DNA of 64,000 bases from Sphingopyxis chilensis. GTDB lineage: Bacteria > Pseudomonadota > Alphaproteobacteria > Sphingomonadales > Sphingomonadaceae. Location: contig NZ_CP142394.1 of assembly GCF_035930445.1 (NCBI RefSeq), positions 2,637,501 through 2,701,500 of the forward strand, written 5' to 3'. Both the position numbers and the translations under genes were made by a program. A model generated the notes under the pieces. It was not told where the DNA came from. It saw only the letters and a list, made by a program, of their open reading frames with translations, and did not search any database. Below are positions 1 through 8,724 of the stretch, piece by piece (position 1 is the stretch's first letter; each line of letters opens with the position of its first letter).

Positions 1-608
1 ACCTCGCCCGGCTGCGCCGCGGCGGGCTTCGTCTCGGCGAAGCCGGCCATATCTTCCGCCCCGCCGCCGAACAGCATCGCGACGGTGTCGCCCTGCCAGA
101 CCGGGTCGCCATTTTCGACATGTTCGAGTCCCGAGGACATGTGAAGCAGGTTGCGCAGCGTGATTGCGCCGCGCGGATCGCCGCTGCGCTGCCAGGCTCC
201 CACCGGGGCCGGCCCGTCGAGCGACAATTGCCCATCGGCGACGAGGAAGCCGATGAGCACCGCCGTAATGCTCTTCGCCATCGACCAGCTGATCAGCTTG
301 CTTTGGGGACCGAAACCCGCCCCATAGCGCTCGTAGATCAATTCGCCGTCGCGCAGCACGAGCAGCGCGCGCGTCTCGCCGACCTCGCCGGCGTCGGTGA
401 ACAGCGCGTCGGCGTGCGTTCTGATCGCAGCGGGCAAGGCGGGCAGCCCGCGCGGCGGGTCGGCCGCGGCGACGCTGTCGAGCGAGGTGCCGAATTTGGG
501 CGCCGGCGATGCGGGCGCCATATTGCCCTGTCCCGCTGCGTGGGTCAGCGACCAGGCGCCCAGCATCGCAAGCGCAGCACTTGCCAGCAGCCGTTTTTTC
601 GTGATCAT
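1..608 (-). CDS. Serine hydrolase of the beta-lactamase family (3' end cut by window edge)
   Basis: The visible N-terminal 202 residues begin with a short signal-like stretch (residues 1-25, KKR then alanine/leucine-rich). The serine beta-lactamase/DD-peptidase motif SxxK follows as SMAK at residues 109-112, with Leu- and Ile-rich helix after it, and then the HMSSGL segment common in class C-like esterases and hydrolases. This family covers beta-lactamases, esterases and peptidases, so the substrate is not predictable. The YxN and KTG-type motifs would lie off the window. Its ATG overlaps the ATG of the divergent gene within a CATG tetranucleotide, leaving no room for a promoter between the two genes. 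Confidence 0.85.
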   Translation of the reverse strand, partial: MITKKRLLASAALAMLGAWSLTHAAGQGNMAPASPAPKFGTSLDSVAAADPPRGLPALPAAIRTHADALFTDAGEVGETRALLVLRDGELIYERYGAGFGPQSKLISWSMAKSITAVLIGFLVADGQLSLDGPAPVGAWQRSGDPRGAITLRNLLHMSSGLEHVENGDPVWQGDTVAMLFGGGAEDMAGFAETKPAAAQPGE

Positions 609-1026
609 GGCAAGGGTGAATAACATCAATCCGCCCGGGCCGACAACCGGCGAGCCGCTGGCCGCCACGCCCCCTCCCGCGGATGCGCCGCCGCCGCGCA
701 AGAAACCGGGCCGCTGGGGCGGATGCCTTCCGTGGGCGATCATCGTCGCGGTGCTGTTCGCCATCTTCGCGATCTGGAAATTCCCGGCGTTCAAGGCGCA
801 GGCGGAGCTCGGATCCGCCTATGCCGCGCGCGTCGGCTGTTCGTGCCGCTATGTCCAGGGCCGCAGCCTCGAAAGCTGTCAGAGCGATTTCGAACCCGGA
901 ATGGACATGGTGTCGCTGAGCGAGGATCCGGCGACCCGGACCGTCACCGGCAGCGTACCCCTGCTCGCGTCGCGCAGCGCGCGCCATGCCGGAGCGAGCG
1001 GATGCCTGCTGCGGCCCGAAAATTGA
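607..1026 (+). CDS. Small membrane-anchored hypothetical protein
   Basis: This 139-residue protein has a proline-rich cytoplasmic N-terminus (residues 8-37), one strong transmembrane segment (about residues 43-62) and a small extracytoplasmic domain with three clustered cysteines (VGCSCRY, then LESCQ) and a fourth near the C-terminus, which suggests disulfides. I do not recognise the family. The start at 607 is the first ATG after the divergent gene begins and has no good Shine-Dalgarno sequence. A GTG at 616 is an alternative. Codon use matches the neighbours, so I consider it real, but the exact start is uncertain. Confidence 0.6.
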   Translation: MARVNNINPPGPTTGEPLAATPPPADAPPPRKKPGRWGGCLPWAIIVAVLFAIFAIWKFPAFKAQAELGSAYAARVGCSCRYVQGRSLESCQSDFEPGMDMVSLSEDPATRTVTGSVPLLASRSARHAGASGCLLRPEN

Positions 1027-1036
1027 GGCGCTGACC

Positions 1037-1282
1037 CTAGCGCCGCGAACGCCCGACGAGGAGCGCAACCGCGGCGGGGGCACCGAACACAAGCAGCCAG
1101 ATGGCCGCTTCCTCGGTCCAGCCATAGCCCGCATGCAACACTCCGACGAGCAGGTTGCCGATCGATACCACGAACCAGAGCAGCAGGAATAATCGCGTCG
1201 CCCGCGTCGTATCCCTGATGACGAGCCACAGCAGGACCAGCAGGCCGAACCCTGCTGCGAGCATGACGGCGGTATGCGACAT
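1037..1282 (-). CDS. Small hydrophobic membrane protein, unknown function
   Basis: This 81-residue protein consists of about three hydrophobic segments (residues 3-22, 30-50 and 58-76) and ends in a basic tail, GRSRR. No catalytic motif is visible. Its ATG directly abuts the TAA of the AraC-type regulator upstream on the same strand, so the two are probably translationally coupled and the regulator's operon ends here. Confidence 0.6.
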   Translation of the reverse strand: MSHTAVMLAAGFGLLVLLWLVIRDTTRATRLFLLLWFVVSIGNLLVGVLHAGYGWTEEAAIWLLVFGAPAAVALLVGRSRR

Positions 1283-2071
1283 TTACGCCCCCTCTTCCTC
1301 GACATCGGGCAAGATAGCCGAACGATGCCGCCGCCGCCACTCGCCGGGCGACATGCCCACCTTGCTCCGGAAGATCGCGCACAGATGCGCATGGCTCGAA
1401 AATCCGGTGGCGAAGGCGATTTCCGCGATCGACAGCGGCCGGTTCATCAGGAACCAGCACGCGCGGCGCAGCCGCTGGCGCAGGACATATTGCGCCGGCG
1501 TGCGCCCCGTCGCGCGCGCGAAATGGACAATCAGGCTGTTCACCGACATGCCCGCCTCGGCCGCGATATCCTCGACGGTCAGCGGTGTTTCGAGTTGCGC
1601 CTGGATGAAGATCATCAGCCCGTTGATGCGACGGGTCATGGCGGGGGATTCGGCGCGCCCGATCATGTGATCGAGCGTCTTGGCGAGGATCGCGATCAGC
1701 GGATCGGCCGCCGAGGCGTCGCCTGCCGCGAGCGCGCGGACGAGCGCGGCGAGCGCGAGATCATGGTGCGCCGCAAGCGCTCGCGTGTCGGGCGCGATCG
1801 ACAAAAGCGGCACCGGAATCTCGACCTGGTTATAGCGGACGGCGCCGCCCTTTGCCGCGGCACGATATACAATCCCCGCAGGAACAAGCCACATCTCTCC
1901 CGGCAGCGGATCGCCGAGCGACGTCCGCATGTCGCCCAGCCAGGTTTCGAGCCAGTGATAGCTTCCCGCCTCGTAAAGGATCAGCGCATGGACATCGCGT
2001 TCGATCGTCCAGTTCGAAGGGCCATCGATCCGGTCGGTGATCGAGGCGACCCTGAGTCCTCCCACTTCCAT
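1283..2071 (-). CDS. AraC-family transcriptional regulator
   Basis: This is a 262-residue protein with an N-terminal ligand-sensing half (to about residue 150) and a C-terminal AraC/XylS double helix-turn-helix (about residues 160-255). The second helix-turn-helix is recognisable in the segment LSIAEIAFATGFSSHAHLCAIF followed by the typical GMSPGEWRR ending, which here is interrupted by nothing unusual. Such proteins activate nearby genes in response to small molecules. The only co-transcribed gene is the small membrane protein that follows immediately, so the target may be elsewhere or on the divergent side. Confidence 0.9.
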   Translation of the reverse strand: MEVGGLRVASITDRIDGPSNWTIERDVHALILYEAGSYHWLETWLGDMRTSLGDPLPGEMWLVPAGIVYRAAAKGGAVRYNQVEIPVPLLSIAPDTRALAAHHDLALAALVRALAAGDASAADPLIAILAKTLDHMIGRAESPAMTRRINGLMIFIQAQLETPLTVEDIAAEAGMSVNSLIVHFARATGRTPAQYVLRQRLRRACWFLMNRPLSIAEIAFATGFSSHAHLCAIFRSKVGMSPGEWRRRHRSAILPDVEEEGA

Positions 2072-2134
2072 GACCGAAGTATGGCAAGAATGGGAGAATG
2101 TGAAAGCCTGCTATATTCCCCGATAATATGGTTA

Positions 2135-2275
2135 AATCGCGCCACCCAAAGTCCACGGCCTCGGTCGCCGCCGAGTGGAAATGAGTGTGGGCAACACAAT
2201 GTTCGCGTGCCCCAAATACGCAGTATCAGACCCCCCCCCAAGGCGGGCGGCGCGATCGCCGCCCGCCTCTTTTTT
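2135..2275 (+). ncRNA. Candidate small RNA ending at an orphan intrinsic terminator
   Basis: A strong plus-strand terminator at 2241-2275 has no plus-strand gene before it. Upstream are an AT-rich -10-like GATAAT at 2122-2127, then a hairpin with CTCGG (2160-2164) pairing CCGAG (2171-2175), and a second hairpin with TGGGCA (2188-2193) against TGCCC (2208-2212). A transcript of about 140 bases would fit. The -35 match is poor (TGTGAA at 2099-2104). The alternative is that the hairpin serves the convergent hydrolase gene. Confidence 0.3.
2241..2275 (+). terminator. Intrinsic terminator, perfect 12-bp stem
   Basis: Bases 2241-2252 pair perfectly with 2257-2268 around a CGAT loop, and CTTTTTT follows on the plus strand. 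On the minus strand the downstream side is TTGGGGGGGGG, so it should work mainly rightwards. A run of nine C at 2231-2239 sits just before the stem. Confidence 0.7.
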
Positions 2276-2297
2276 CGGGTCGAACGAACGGCTTGCT

Positions 2298-3227
2298 TCA
2301 GGTCGCGGCGAGAAATTCGTCCATCGCGCGGTTGACCGCGTCAGGCGCTTCCCAAGGCACGAAATGGCCGCAATCGGGAACTTCGACGATCCTCACGTCG
2401 GGGACGAGATTTTCCATCCCGTCGAGATTGCAGGGCGGCAGCGCCAGATCGTCGAGCGCCCAGATCACCAGCGTCGGAATACCGAGCTTCGGAAAGGGCG
2501 CTGCTGGCGGCTCGGCATAGGGCTCGTCCATGGCGGGCACGTTGATGGGCGAACCGCGATACCAGTTGATCATCGCGCGGCACGCGTCGCGATCCTCCCA
2601 ATCCTTGAGCAGCCGGCCGATCTCGTCGGCGGGCTGGAGGCCGCCGCTCGGCACGCGGTTCGCAAAAGCATGGGCGAGAATGCCGGCGATCCCATGCTCC
2701 TCGATAATCGCATCGCTCGCGGGGTCGCGGAAGGTGCGGATATACTGGCTGGCAGCGCGCTGCGCTTCGTCGGTCGCAAGGAGACGCTGAAAGATGCCGG
2801 GGTGCGGCGCATTGGCGATTACCGCGCGCGTCACGCGCCCCGCCCACGCCGGATGCAGGCCGCCCGGCTGGCCCCCGAGCGCAACGCCCCAGGCGATCGC
2901 TCCGCCCCAGTCGTGACCGACGATCGTAAATCTGTCGGCGCCCAGCGCATCGGCGAGCGCGAAGATATCGGCGATCAGCTTGTCGGGGGTATAAGCTTCG
3001 ACCTCCTGCGGCTTCGACGATCCGCGATAGCCGCGCTGGTCGGGCGCGATGCAGCGGAAGCGGGTCGCGAAATGCGGCAGCTGGTGCCGCCAGGTCCGAT
3101 GCGACTCCGGAAAGCCGTGGAGGAAGATCAATGCCGGAGCGTCGCGCGGCCCCATGTCGACGACGTCGAGTTCGACCCCGGTCGAAAGCTTCACACGCCG
3201 CTGCTCGAAATCGGCCGTCATGGGCAC
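2298..3227 (-). CDS. Alpha/beta hydrolase, epoxide hydrolase-like
   Basis: This 309-residue protein has the oxyanion-hole motif HGFPE (residues 37-41) and a nucleophile elbow GHDWGG, which makes Asp106 the nucleophile rather than serine. Aspartate at this position is typical of epoxide hydrolases and haloalkane or fluoroacetate dehalogenases. A cap-domain NWYR (around residue 222) with a tyrosine supports epoxide hydrolase. The acid lies in ALDD (about 257-260) and the catalytic histidine in CGHF (His288). The substrate is unknown. It stands alone and converges on the AraC region. Confidence 0.88.
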   Translation of the reverse strand: MPMTADFEQRRVKLSTGVELDVVDMGPRDAPALIFLHGFPESHRTWRHQLPHFATRFRCIAPDQRGYRGSSKPQEVEAYTPDKLIADIFALADALGADRFTIVGHDWGGAIAWGVALGGQPGGLHPAWAGRVTRAVIANAPHPGIFQRLLATDEAQRAASQYIRTFRDPASDAIIEEHGIAGILAHAFANRVPSGGLQPADEIGRLLKDWEDRDACRAMINWYRGSPINVPAMDEPYAEPPAAPFPKLGIPTLVIWALDDLALPPCNLDGMENLVPDVRIVEVPDCGHFVPWEAPDAVNRAMDEFLAAT

Positions 3228-3377
3228 CGCTCCTTTGGTTTCTTTTCGAAACCAATCTGGCGGGGATCGACGCGGCTGGCAAGCCGCAACGAAGCCGCGC
3301 AGCCGGAAGCGGCCGCGAGCGACCGGGCGCTTACCGGTATTTGAGGCGGTGGATGCCCGTCGGATGTCGTCCTGACC

Positions 3378-4571
3378 TCATTCGAAAATATCGAGCGGGA
3401 TCGCTTCGCCTATCCGCGTTTGGCCGCGCCCGTCGGGGTGAAGATTGTCTCCCCGCTGCAGTGCCGGGTCCAACCGCTTGGGATTCGCGGGGTCGGCGAC
3501 GAACTTCTCCATGTCGATGACGGCGTCGAACGCTCCCGAGGTCCGGATCCAGTCGTTGACACGCATGCGCATCGCCTCGCCCGCTTCGGTATGATAATTG
3601 GCCCCCTCAAACGGCAGGATGGTCATGCCGACCGCCTTGATACCGCGCCGATGCGCGCCTGCGATCAGCGTGCGATAGCCCTCGATCAGCTGTTCATGGG
3701 ACAGGGTCGGCGCGGTCGTGCCGTCCGGTCGCCGCTGGCCCGAACTGCCGATATCGTTGACCCCCTCGAGGATTACGACATGGGTGACGCCCGGCAGATC
3801 GAGGACATCGCGCTCAAACCTCTCGACGGCGCTGGGGCCCGCGCCGCGCGAAATGACCCGATTGCCCGAAATCGCCTGCGTCACAACGACATGGGGCTTG
3901 CCCTCCTGTGCGAGGCGCCGGCCGAGGACATCGCCCCACCGGCATATCGGCACGGCGTCGTTCGCGCATCCAGGGTTATCCGTGATCGAATCGCCGAAGG
4001 CGACAATCACCGGCCGCGGCGCCTTGCCCAGCACCTCCACGCCCGCGAGCAACGGCCGTGTGTCTGCCGTGCGCACCGCGACGAAGGGTTCCCGCGCGAA
4101 GTTGCCCGGCGCGGATATTCGCGTCTTGGCGCCCCCCGCGCCGTGGACCGTGTTGAGCTTTACCGCACCGGGAAGATAGACCGAGATCTCGATCAGGTCG
4201 AACGCACCGACTTGAAGCTCCGCCGCATCGCTGACCAGGGTCGCGCCCGCCGGCGCGCGGGCCGACGTCTGACCGCCAAAGCTGACGGGCACGGCTTTTC
4301 CACCGGGCCGTCGGACGCTGACCGCACCGATGGTCAGCGGCTCGCCATATTCGTTGGACAATCGAAGGCGGATGCGGTCGCCCTCGGCACCGACGCGAAT
4401 GGCAAAGCTCAGCGTCGCATTGTCGACCGCGACTTCCTGCCTTGCATTCGTTGCCTCCCACATGCTCGCCGACCATGCCGGCGTCCACTCGCCCTTTGCG
4501 GGCGCGGGGGCAGCGGCGACCAGCAGCAACGCCGCTGCTGCAGTGACGGATTTCCAAGGATGACGCATCAT
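3378..4571 (-). CDS. Secreted SGNH/GDSL-family hydrolase
   Basis: This 397-residue protein has a clear signal peptide (hydrophobic residues 10-20, cleavage near APAKG). After a beta-rich N-terminal domain (about 30-180) comes an SGNH hydrolase domain: GDSI with Ser195, GN at residues 236-237, GVND at 270-273 and the catalytic pair in DNLH (Asp375, His378). The family includes lipases, esterases and carbohydrate deacetylases, and two-domain proteins like this are often exported carbohydrate esterases. The start has GGGAG five bases upstream, and a second ATG lies immediately after it. Confidence 0.88.
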   Translation of the reverse strand: MMRHPWKSVTAAAALLLVAAAPAPAKGEWTPAWSASMWEATNARQEVAVDNATLSFAIRVGAEGDRIRLRLSNEYGEPLTIGAVSVRRPGGKAVPVSFGGQTSARAPAGATLVSDAAELQVGAFDLIEISVYLPGAVKLNTVHGAGGAKTRISAPGNFAREPFVAVRTADTRPLLAGVEVLGKAPRPVIVAFGDSITDNPGCANDAVPICRWGDVLGRRLAQEGKPHVVVTQAISGNRVISRGAGPSAVERFERDVLDLPGVTHVVILEGVNDIGSSGQRRPDGTTAPTLSHEQLIEGYRTLIAGAHRRGIKAVGMTILPFEGANYHTEAGEAMRMRVNDWIRTSGAFDAVIDMEKFVADPANPKRLDPALQRGDNLHPDGRGQTRIGEAIPLDIFE

Positions 4572-4705
4572 TCACTCCCAGTTCTGTGGGACACTCCCGG
4601 TCGGTGCAGCGACTGGAAACCGCCGGTCATCGACCAAGCGAATATCGTCCGCACCGTAAGAAGGAATGATATATATGATAAAATCCAGTGCAAGCCGCCG
4701 TTAAT

Positions 4706-5065
4706 TCAAAGCCTTGACGTCGCGGGAGCATCGGCAACGACCGGCGCGGTTACCGAATCCCACCAGCCGCCGAGCGCATCGATCAGGGGGACGAGCCGCT
4801 CACCGTCCACAGTCAGGTCATATTCGACCCGCCGCGGATAACCTTCGAACTCGGTCCGCCGGACGATCCCCGCATCCTCAAGCTTGCGAAGTTCGAGCGT
4901 CAGCATCCTGTGCGAGATCGCAGGGTTGTCGCGGCGCAGGTCGCTGAACCGCTTGGTCCCGTCACTGAGATAATAGATCAGCAGCGTCGGCCAGCGGCCG
5001 CTCAACAGCTGCATGACCTCCTCGATCGGACAGCGCGAAACCAGATCCTTCATCATTGTCCCCAT
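4706..5065 (-). CDS. HxlR-family winged-helix regulator
   Basis: This 119-residue protein has the standard HxlR layout: a cysteine near the N-terminus (Cys12 in RCPIEE), LLSGRW, the recognition helix region with ISHRMLTLELRKLEDAG, and the wing YPRRVEYDLT. HxlR proteins bind DNA as dimers and often sense electrophiles or oxidants through such a cysteine. It is divergent from a glutathione S-transferase gene, with a perfect palindrome between them, so it probably controls that gene and itself. An ATG at 5056 with GGGGA before it is an alternative start. Confidence 0.9.
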   Translation of the reverse strand: MGTMMKDLVSRCPIEEVMQLLSGRWPTLLIYYLSDGTKRFSDLRRDNPAISHRMLTLELRKLEDAGIVRRTEFEGYPRRVEYDLTVDGERLVPLIDALGGWWDSVTAPVVADAPATSRL

Positions 5066-5079
5066 GGTTACAAAAAGGT

Positions 5080-5092
5080 GCGTAATTTACGC
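5080..5092. promoter_or_regulatory. Palindrome between hxlR-type and GST genes, candidate operator
   Basis: GCGTAA-T-TTACGC is a perfect 6-1-6 inverted repeat in the 91-base divergent intergenic region. It lies 15 bases from the regulator start and 64 bases before the GST start. Placement and symmetry fit an HxlR-dimer operator, but this is inference. Confidence 0.45.
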
Positions 5093-5156
5093 GCGAATAG
5101 AGCCCCCTATATCGCAAACTGCTGCGCAGCTCCCCTCAAGACGATGGAGCAAAACA

Positions 5157-5861
5157 TTGGAACCGATCCTTATCTATGGCTTCCCGCTGGGAAGTTCCAT
5201 GGGCCTCGTCGCGGCCCTGGAGTGGCTGGGCAAACCCTATCGCCTCTGCCGCGTCGACATGCTCGGCGAAATGCGCGAGCCCGCCTATGCCCGCATCAAC
5301 GCACGGCACGAAACGCCGGCGCTGATCACCGACGAGGGCAAGGTGCTGACCGAAACGATGGCGATCGCGCACTGGCTCGCCGCGCGCGACGACGAACGGC
5401 GGATCAGCCCCGGCCCGCTGTCGGCCGAAGGCGACCGGATGCGGCAGGTCATGGCGTTCATCAACACCGGATTCACCGGCGCTTTCAGCCCGCTGTGGGT
5501 CGCGCTCGAAATGGACCCGCCGCGCCCGGCGCTGCAGGCGTCGCTCCGCGAATGGGGCAAGGAGGCCGTGATCCAACGCCACGACCGGCTCGAAGAAATG
5601 GCGGGCGACGGCCCCTGGCTGGTCGGCGACCGGCCGACGCTGGTCGACGCATTGTTCATCGGCATCGCGCGCTGGCTGGAGTTCCACGAAGTCGCCAAAC
5701 CCGTGCGCTGGCCGAAACTCGCGGCGCTCCGCGCACGGCTGGAGGCCGATCCGGCGGTCGTCTATGCGACCGCGCTAGAAAGCGGCGAAAGCGCGAGCGG
5801 CAGCGGCGCCTGCCGCGGCCATGTTCTGCTCGCCGACGTGATCGAGCGGTACGGCGCATGA
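5157..5861 (+). CDS. Glutathione S-transferase family protein (TTG start)
   Basis: The protein has 234 residues in a two-domain GST layout. The thioredoxin-like N-terminal half includes the cis-proline segment (RHETPAL) and the glutathione-binding LTETMAI stretch, and the helical C-terminal half contains GPWLVGDRPTLVDA, the N-capping GD motif of GSTs. I place the start at TTG 5157 because GGAG lies seven bases upstream and the conserved N-terminal strand ILIYGFPLGS begins right there. The frame stays open upstream, but its sequence is not GST-like. It is probably a detoxification enzyme controlled by the divergent HxlR protein. Confidence 0.82.
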   Translation: MEPILIYGFPLGSSMGLVAALEWLGKPYRLCRVDMLGEMREPAYARINARHETPALITDEGKVLTETMAIAHWLAARDDERRISPGPLSAEGDRMRQVMAFINTGFTGAFSPLWVALEMDPPRPALQASLREWGKEAVIQRHDRLEEMAGDGPWLVGDRPTLVDALFIGIARWLEFHEVAKPVRWPKLAALRARLEADPAVVYATALESGESASGSGACRGHVLLADVIERYGA

Positions 5862-5865
5862 CAGA

Positions 5866-5899
5866 AGCGGTGCGCGGCGCGTCGCCGCCGCGCACCGCT
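5866..5899 (+). terminator. Hairpin after the GST gene
   Basis: A perfect 14-bp stem (5866-5879 with 5886-5899, loop CGTCGC) begins five bases past the GST stop. Only TCCTT follows, so it is a weak intrinsic terminator or an mRNA-stabilising stem. Confidence 0.5.
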
Positions 5900-5950
5900 T
5901 CCTTGCGCGCGCACCATTGTGAGCGCGCGCCGGCTTTGATAGCATGCCGC

Positions 5951-6436
5951 ATGGACAGGATCGAAACCCAAGCGTCGGGCGGCTGCCAGTGCGGCGCGGT
6001 GCGCTATCATGTCGCCGCCGTGCTCGACACCTCGCACATCTGCCATTGCCGCATGTGCCAGAAGGCAGCGGGCAATTTCTTTATCGCGCTGATCGGCGTC
6101 CCGCGCGACGCGATAACATGGACGCGTGGGCAGCCCGCGTGGTTCAACAGCTCCGACAAGGCGGCGCGCGGCTTCTGCCGCAACTGCGGGACGCCGCTGG
6201 CCTATGACTATTTCGAGAGCAAGCATATCAACCTGACGACCGGGTCGTTCGACGACCCGTCGCAGTTCCCGCCGCGGGTGCAGTTCGGCGTCGAAGGTCA
6301 GCTGTCGCTGTTCGAGGATTTGCCGATCAAGGCCGAGGGTACGACCGAGGAAACCATGGCCGCCTATGTGGGCGCCATCAAGGCGAGCAACCACCAGCAC
6401 CCCGACCATGACACGGAGGTCTGGCCGAGGGGGTGA
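5951..6436 (+). CDS. GFA/CENP-V domain zinc protein
   Basis: This 161-residue protein belongs to the glutathione-dependent formaldehyde-activating (GFA) fold. It has the characteristic zinc cysteines: GGCQCG (Cys12, Cys14), CHCRMC (31, 33, 36) and CRNCG (76, 79). Family members bind two zinc ions and were named for S-hydroxymethylglutathione formation, though most have unknown roles. A neighbouring GST gene fits a glutathione-linked detoxification theme. It is probably transcribed with, or shortly after, the GST gene. Confidence 0.88.
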   Translation: MDRIETQASGGCQCGAVRYHVAAVLDTSHICHCRMCQKAAGNFFIALIGVPRDAITWTRGQPAWFNSSDKAARGFCRNCGTPLAYDYFESKHINLTTGSFDDPSQFPPRVQFGVEGQLSLFEDLPIKAEGTTEETMAAYVGAIKASNHQHPDHDTEVWPRG

Positions 6437-6451
6437 TGCGGGCCCGCGGGT

Positions 6452-8014
6452 TCAGGCGCCCGAGCGGATCAAGTGATCGAAGGCCGACAGCGACGCTTTC
6501 GATCCCTCGCCCATCGCGATGACGATCTGCTTGTAAGGAACGGTCGTCACGTCGCCCGCGGCAAAGATGCCGGGCTGGCTCGTGGCGCCGCGCGCGTCGA
6601 CCTCGATCTCGCCGCGATCGCTGAGTGCCACCGCATCGCCGAGCCATTCGGTGTTCGGGATCAGGCCGATCTGGACGAATATGCCTTCGAGCTCGACGAG
6701 ATGCTCCTCGTCCCTGTTGCGGTCGCGATAACGCAGCCCGACGACCTTCTCGCCATTGCCGAGCACTTCGGTGGTGAGCGCCGAGGTGATGACCGTGACG
6801 TTGGGCAGGCTGCCCAGCTTCGTCTGAAGCACGGCGTCGGCGCGAAGCTGGCTGTCGAACTCGATCAAGGTCACGTGCGCAACGAGCCCGGCAAGGTCGA
6901 TCGCCGCCTCGACGCCCGAATTGCCGCCGCCGATCACCGCCACGCGCTTGCCCTTGAACAGCGGCCCGTCACAGTGCGGGCAATAGGCGACGCCCTTGTT
7001 GCGATATTCGGCCTCACCGGGGACGCCCATCTGGCGCCAGCGTGCGCCGGTCGACAGGATCACCGTCTTGCCCTTCACGCTCGCACCGCTCTTTAGCTTC
7101 ACTTCGTGCAAGCCGTTCGCGCCGCCGGGGATCAGCGCGGCGGCTTCCTGCACGTTCATGACGTCGACGTCATAATCCTTCACATGCGCTTCCAGTTGCG
7201 CAGCGAGCTTCGGGCCTTCGGTGTGCTGGACCGAGACGAAATTCTCGATCCCGAGGGTGTCGAGCACCTGCCCGCCAAAGCGTTCGGCGACGATGCCGGT
7301 GCGGATGCCCTTGCGCGCCGCGTAAATCGCCGCCGCAGCGCCGCCGGGTCCGCCGCCGACGACAAGCACGTCGAACGGCTCCTTCGCGGCGATCTTTTCG
7401 GCCGCACGCGCCACTGCCCCGGTGTCGAGCTTGGCGACGACCTGCGCAAGGTCCATGCGGCCCTGACCGAAAGGTTCGCCGTTGAGGAAGACGGCGGGCA
7501 CCGCCATTACCTGACGGCGCTCGACCTCGTCCTGAAACAGTGCCCCATCGATCGCGGTGTGACGGATGTTCGGATTGAGCGCCGCCATGATGTTGAGCGC
7601 CTGCACGACGTCGGGGCAGTTCTGGCACGACAGCGAAAAGAAGGTTTCGAAGGTGAAGTCGCCTTCCAATGCGCGCACCGCATCGAGCAGTTCGGTATCT
7701 TCCTTCGGCGGATGGCCGCCGACGTGGAGCAGCGCGAGGATCAGCGAGGTGAATTCATGCCCCATCGGCAGGCCGGCGAACACGGCTTCGGCCTTCCCCG
7801 CATCGCCGCGGATCGCGAAGGACGGCTTGCGCGCATCGTCGCCGTCGAAGCGCGCGGTGACGAGGTCAGACTGCGCCGCGACTTCCTCCACAAGGCTGCG
7901 CATCTCGGCCGACTTGGGCGACGCTTCGAGGCTCGCGACGAGCTCGATCGGGCGGCGGAGGTTGCCGAGATAGGATTTGAGCTGGGCGGTCGTGTTGGCG
8001 TCGAGCATCGGCAT
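6452..8014 (-). CDS. ahpF: Alkyl hydroperoxide reductase subunit F
   Basis: This 520-residue flavoprotein disulfide reductase reduces AhpC with NADH. The N-terminal tandem thioredoxin-fold domain carries the dithiol C130-QN-C133. The FAD-binding region has [10 protein letters not shown] (from about residue 220), and the C-terminal thioredoxin-reductase-like domain has the redox pair CPHC at 345-348 followed by the NADH-binding GGGNSG. Length and cysteine positions match E. coli AhpF. I chose ATG 8014 over earlier in-frame codons because family similarity starts there. It follows ahpC on the same strand with a hairpin between them. Confidence 0.96.
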   Translation of the reverse strand: MPMLDANTTAQLKSYLGNLRRPIELVASLEASPKSAEMRSLVEEVAAQSDLVTARFDGDDARKPSFAIRGDAGKAEAVFAGLPMGHEFTSLILALLHVGGHPPKEDTELLDAVRALEGDFTFETFFSLSCQNCPDVVQALNIMAALNPNIRHTAIDGALFQDEVERRQVMAVPAVFLNGEPFGQGRMDLAQVVAKLDTGAVARAAEKIAAKEPFDVLVVGGGPGGAAAAIYAARKGIRTGIVAERFGGQVLDTLGIENFVSVQHTEGPKLAAQLEAHVKDYDVDVMNVQEAAALIPGGANGLHEVKLKSGASVKGKTVILSTGARWRQMGVPGEAEYRNKGVAYCPHCDGPLFKGKRVAVIGGGNSGVEAAIDLAGLVAHVTLIEFDSQLRADAVLQTKLGSLPNVTVITSALTTEVLGNGEKVVGLRYRDRNRDEEHLVELEGIFVQIGLIPNTEWLGDAVALSDRGEIEVDARGATSQPGIFAAGDVTTVPYKQIVIAMGEGSKASLSAFDHLIRSGA

Positions 8015-8092
8015 GGGGAGAGCCTTTCGGACAGGAGCAAGGGTTCGCCGCGGAGAGCGGCGCCCGGCGTTATTGGTTTTTTCCGGAATGCG

Positions 8093-8123
8093 AGGACCGG
8101 GCGAGCGCCGCTCGCCCGGTCCT
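8093..8123 (-). promoter_or_regulatory. Stem-loop between ahpC and ahpF
   Basis: A perfect 14-bp stem (8093-8106 with 8110-8123, three-base loop) lies 15 bases after the ahpC stop. No T-run follows on the minus strand, so it is more likely a partial terminator or an mRNA end-protecting stem that lowers ahpF relative to ahpC. Confidence 0.5.
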
Positions 8124-8137
8124 GCCAATCGGTCGGT

Positions 8138-8701
8138 TTAGATCTTGCCGACGAGTTCGATCGAGGGAGCGAGCGTTTCGGCGCCTTCTTCCCACTTCGC
8201 CGGGCACACCTGGCCGGGGTTGGCGCGGACATAGACCGCGGCCTTGATCTTGCGTACGAGTTCCTCGGCATTGCGGCCGACGCCCTCGCTGGTGATTTCC
8301 ATCACCTGGATCACGCCGTCGGGATCGACGACGAAGGTCGCGCGGTCGGCAAGGCCCGAATCTTCACGCAGCACGCCGAAATTGTTGGCGAGGACGTGGT
8401 TCTGGTCGCCGAGCATGTGATAGTTGATCTTGCCGATCGCCGGCGAGCTGTCGTGCCACGCCTTGTGGCTGAAATGCGTGTCGGTCGATACCGAATAGAC
8501 TTCGACGCCGAGGCCCTGGAGCGTTTCATACTGGTCGGCGAGGTCTTCGAGTTCGGTCGGGCAGACGAAGGTGAAGTCGGCCGGATAGAAGAAGAAAACC
8601 GCCCACTTGCCCTTGGTGTCGGCGTCGGTCACGGGGACGAACTTGCCCTGATGGTACGAGGTGGCGTTGAACGGCTTGATCGAGCTTCCGATGATACCCA
8701 T
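8138..8701 (-). CDS. ahpC: Alkyl hydroperoxide reductase subunit C (2-Cys peroxiredoxin)
   Basis: This 187-residue AhpC/Prx1-type peroxiredoxin reduces H2O2, organic peroxides and peroxynitrite. The peroxidatic cysteine is Cys47 in FTFVCPTE and the resolving cysteine is Cys166 in QVCPAKW, at the same positions as in E. coli. It is the first gene of the ahpCF pair. The leader has AAAGGAAA before the ATG and a palindromic element 24-44 bases upstream. No oxyR gene lies in the window. Confidence 0.97.
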   Translation of the reverse strand: MGIIGSSIKPFNATSYHQGKFVPVTDADTKGKWAVFFFYPADFTFVCPTELEDLADQYETLQGLGVEVYSVSTDTHFSHKAWHDSSPAIGKINYHMLGDQNHVLANNFGVLREDSGLADRATFVVDPDGVIQVMEITSEGVGRNAEELVRKIKAAVYVRANPGQVCPAKWEEGAETLAPSIELVGKI

Positions 8702-8724
8702 GGGAGAGTGTTTCCTTTATTTGC

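Noticed and set aside
2231..2239. Run of nine C as a phase-variable tract
   Set aside because: It lies outside any coding frame or convincing promoter spacer, so slippage would have no clear effect.
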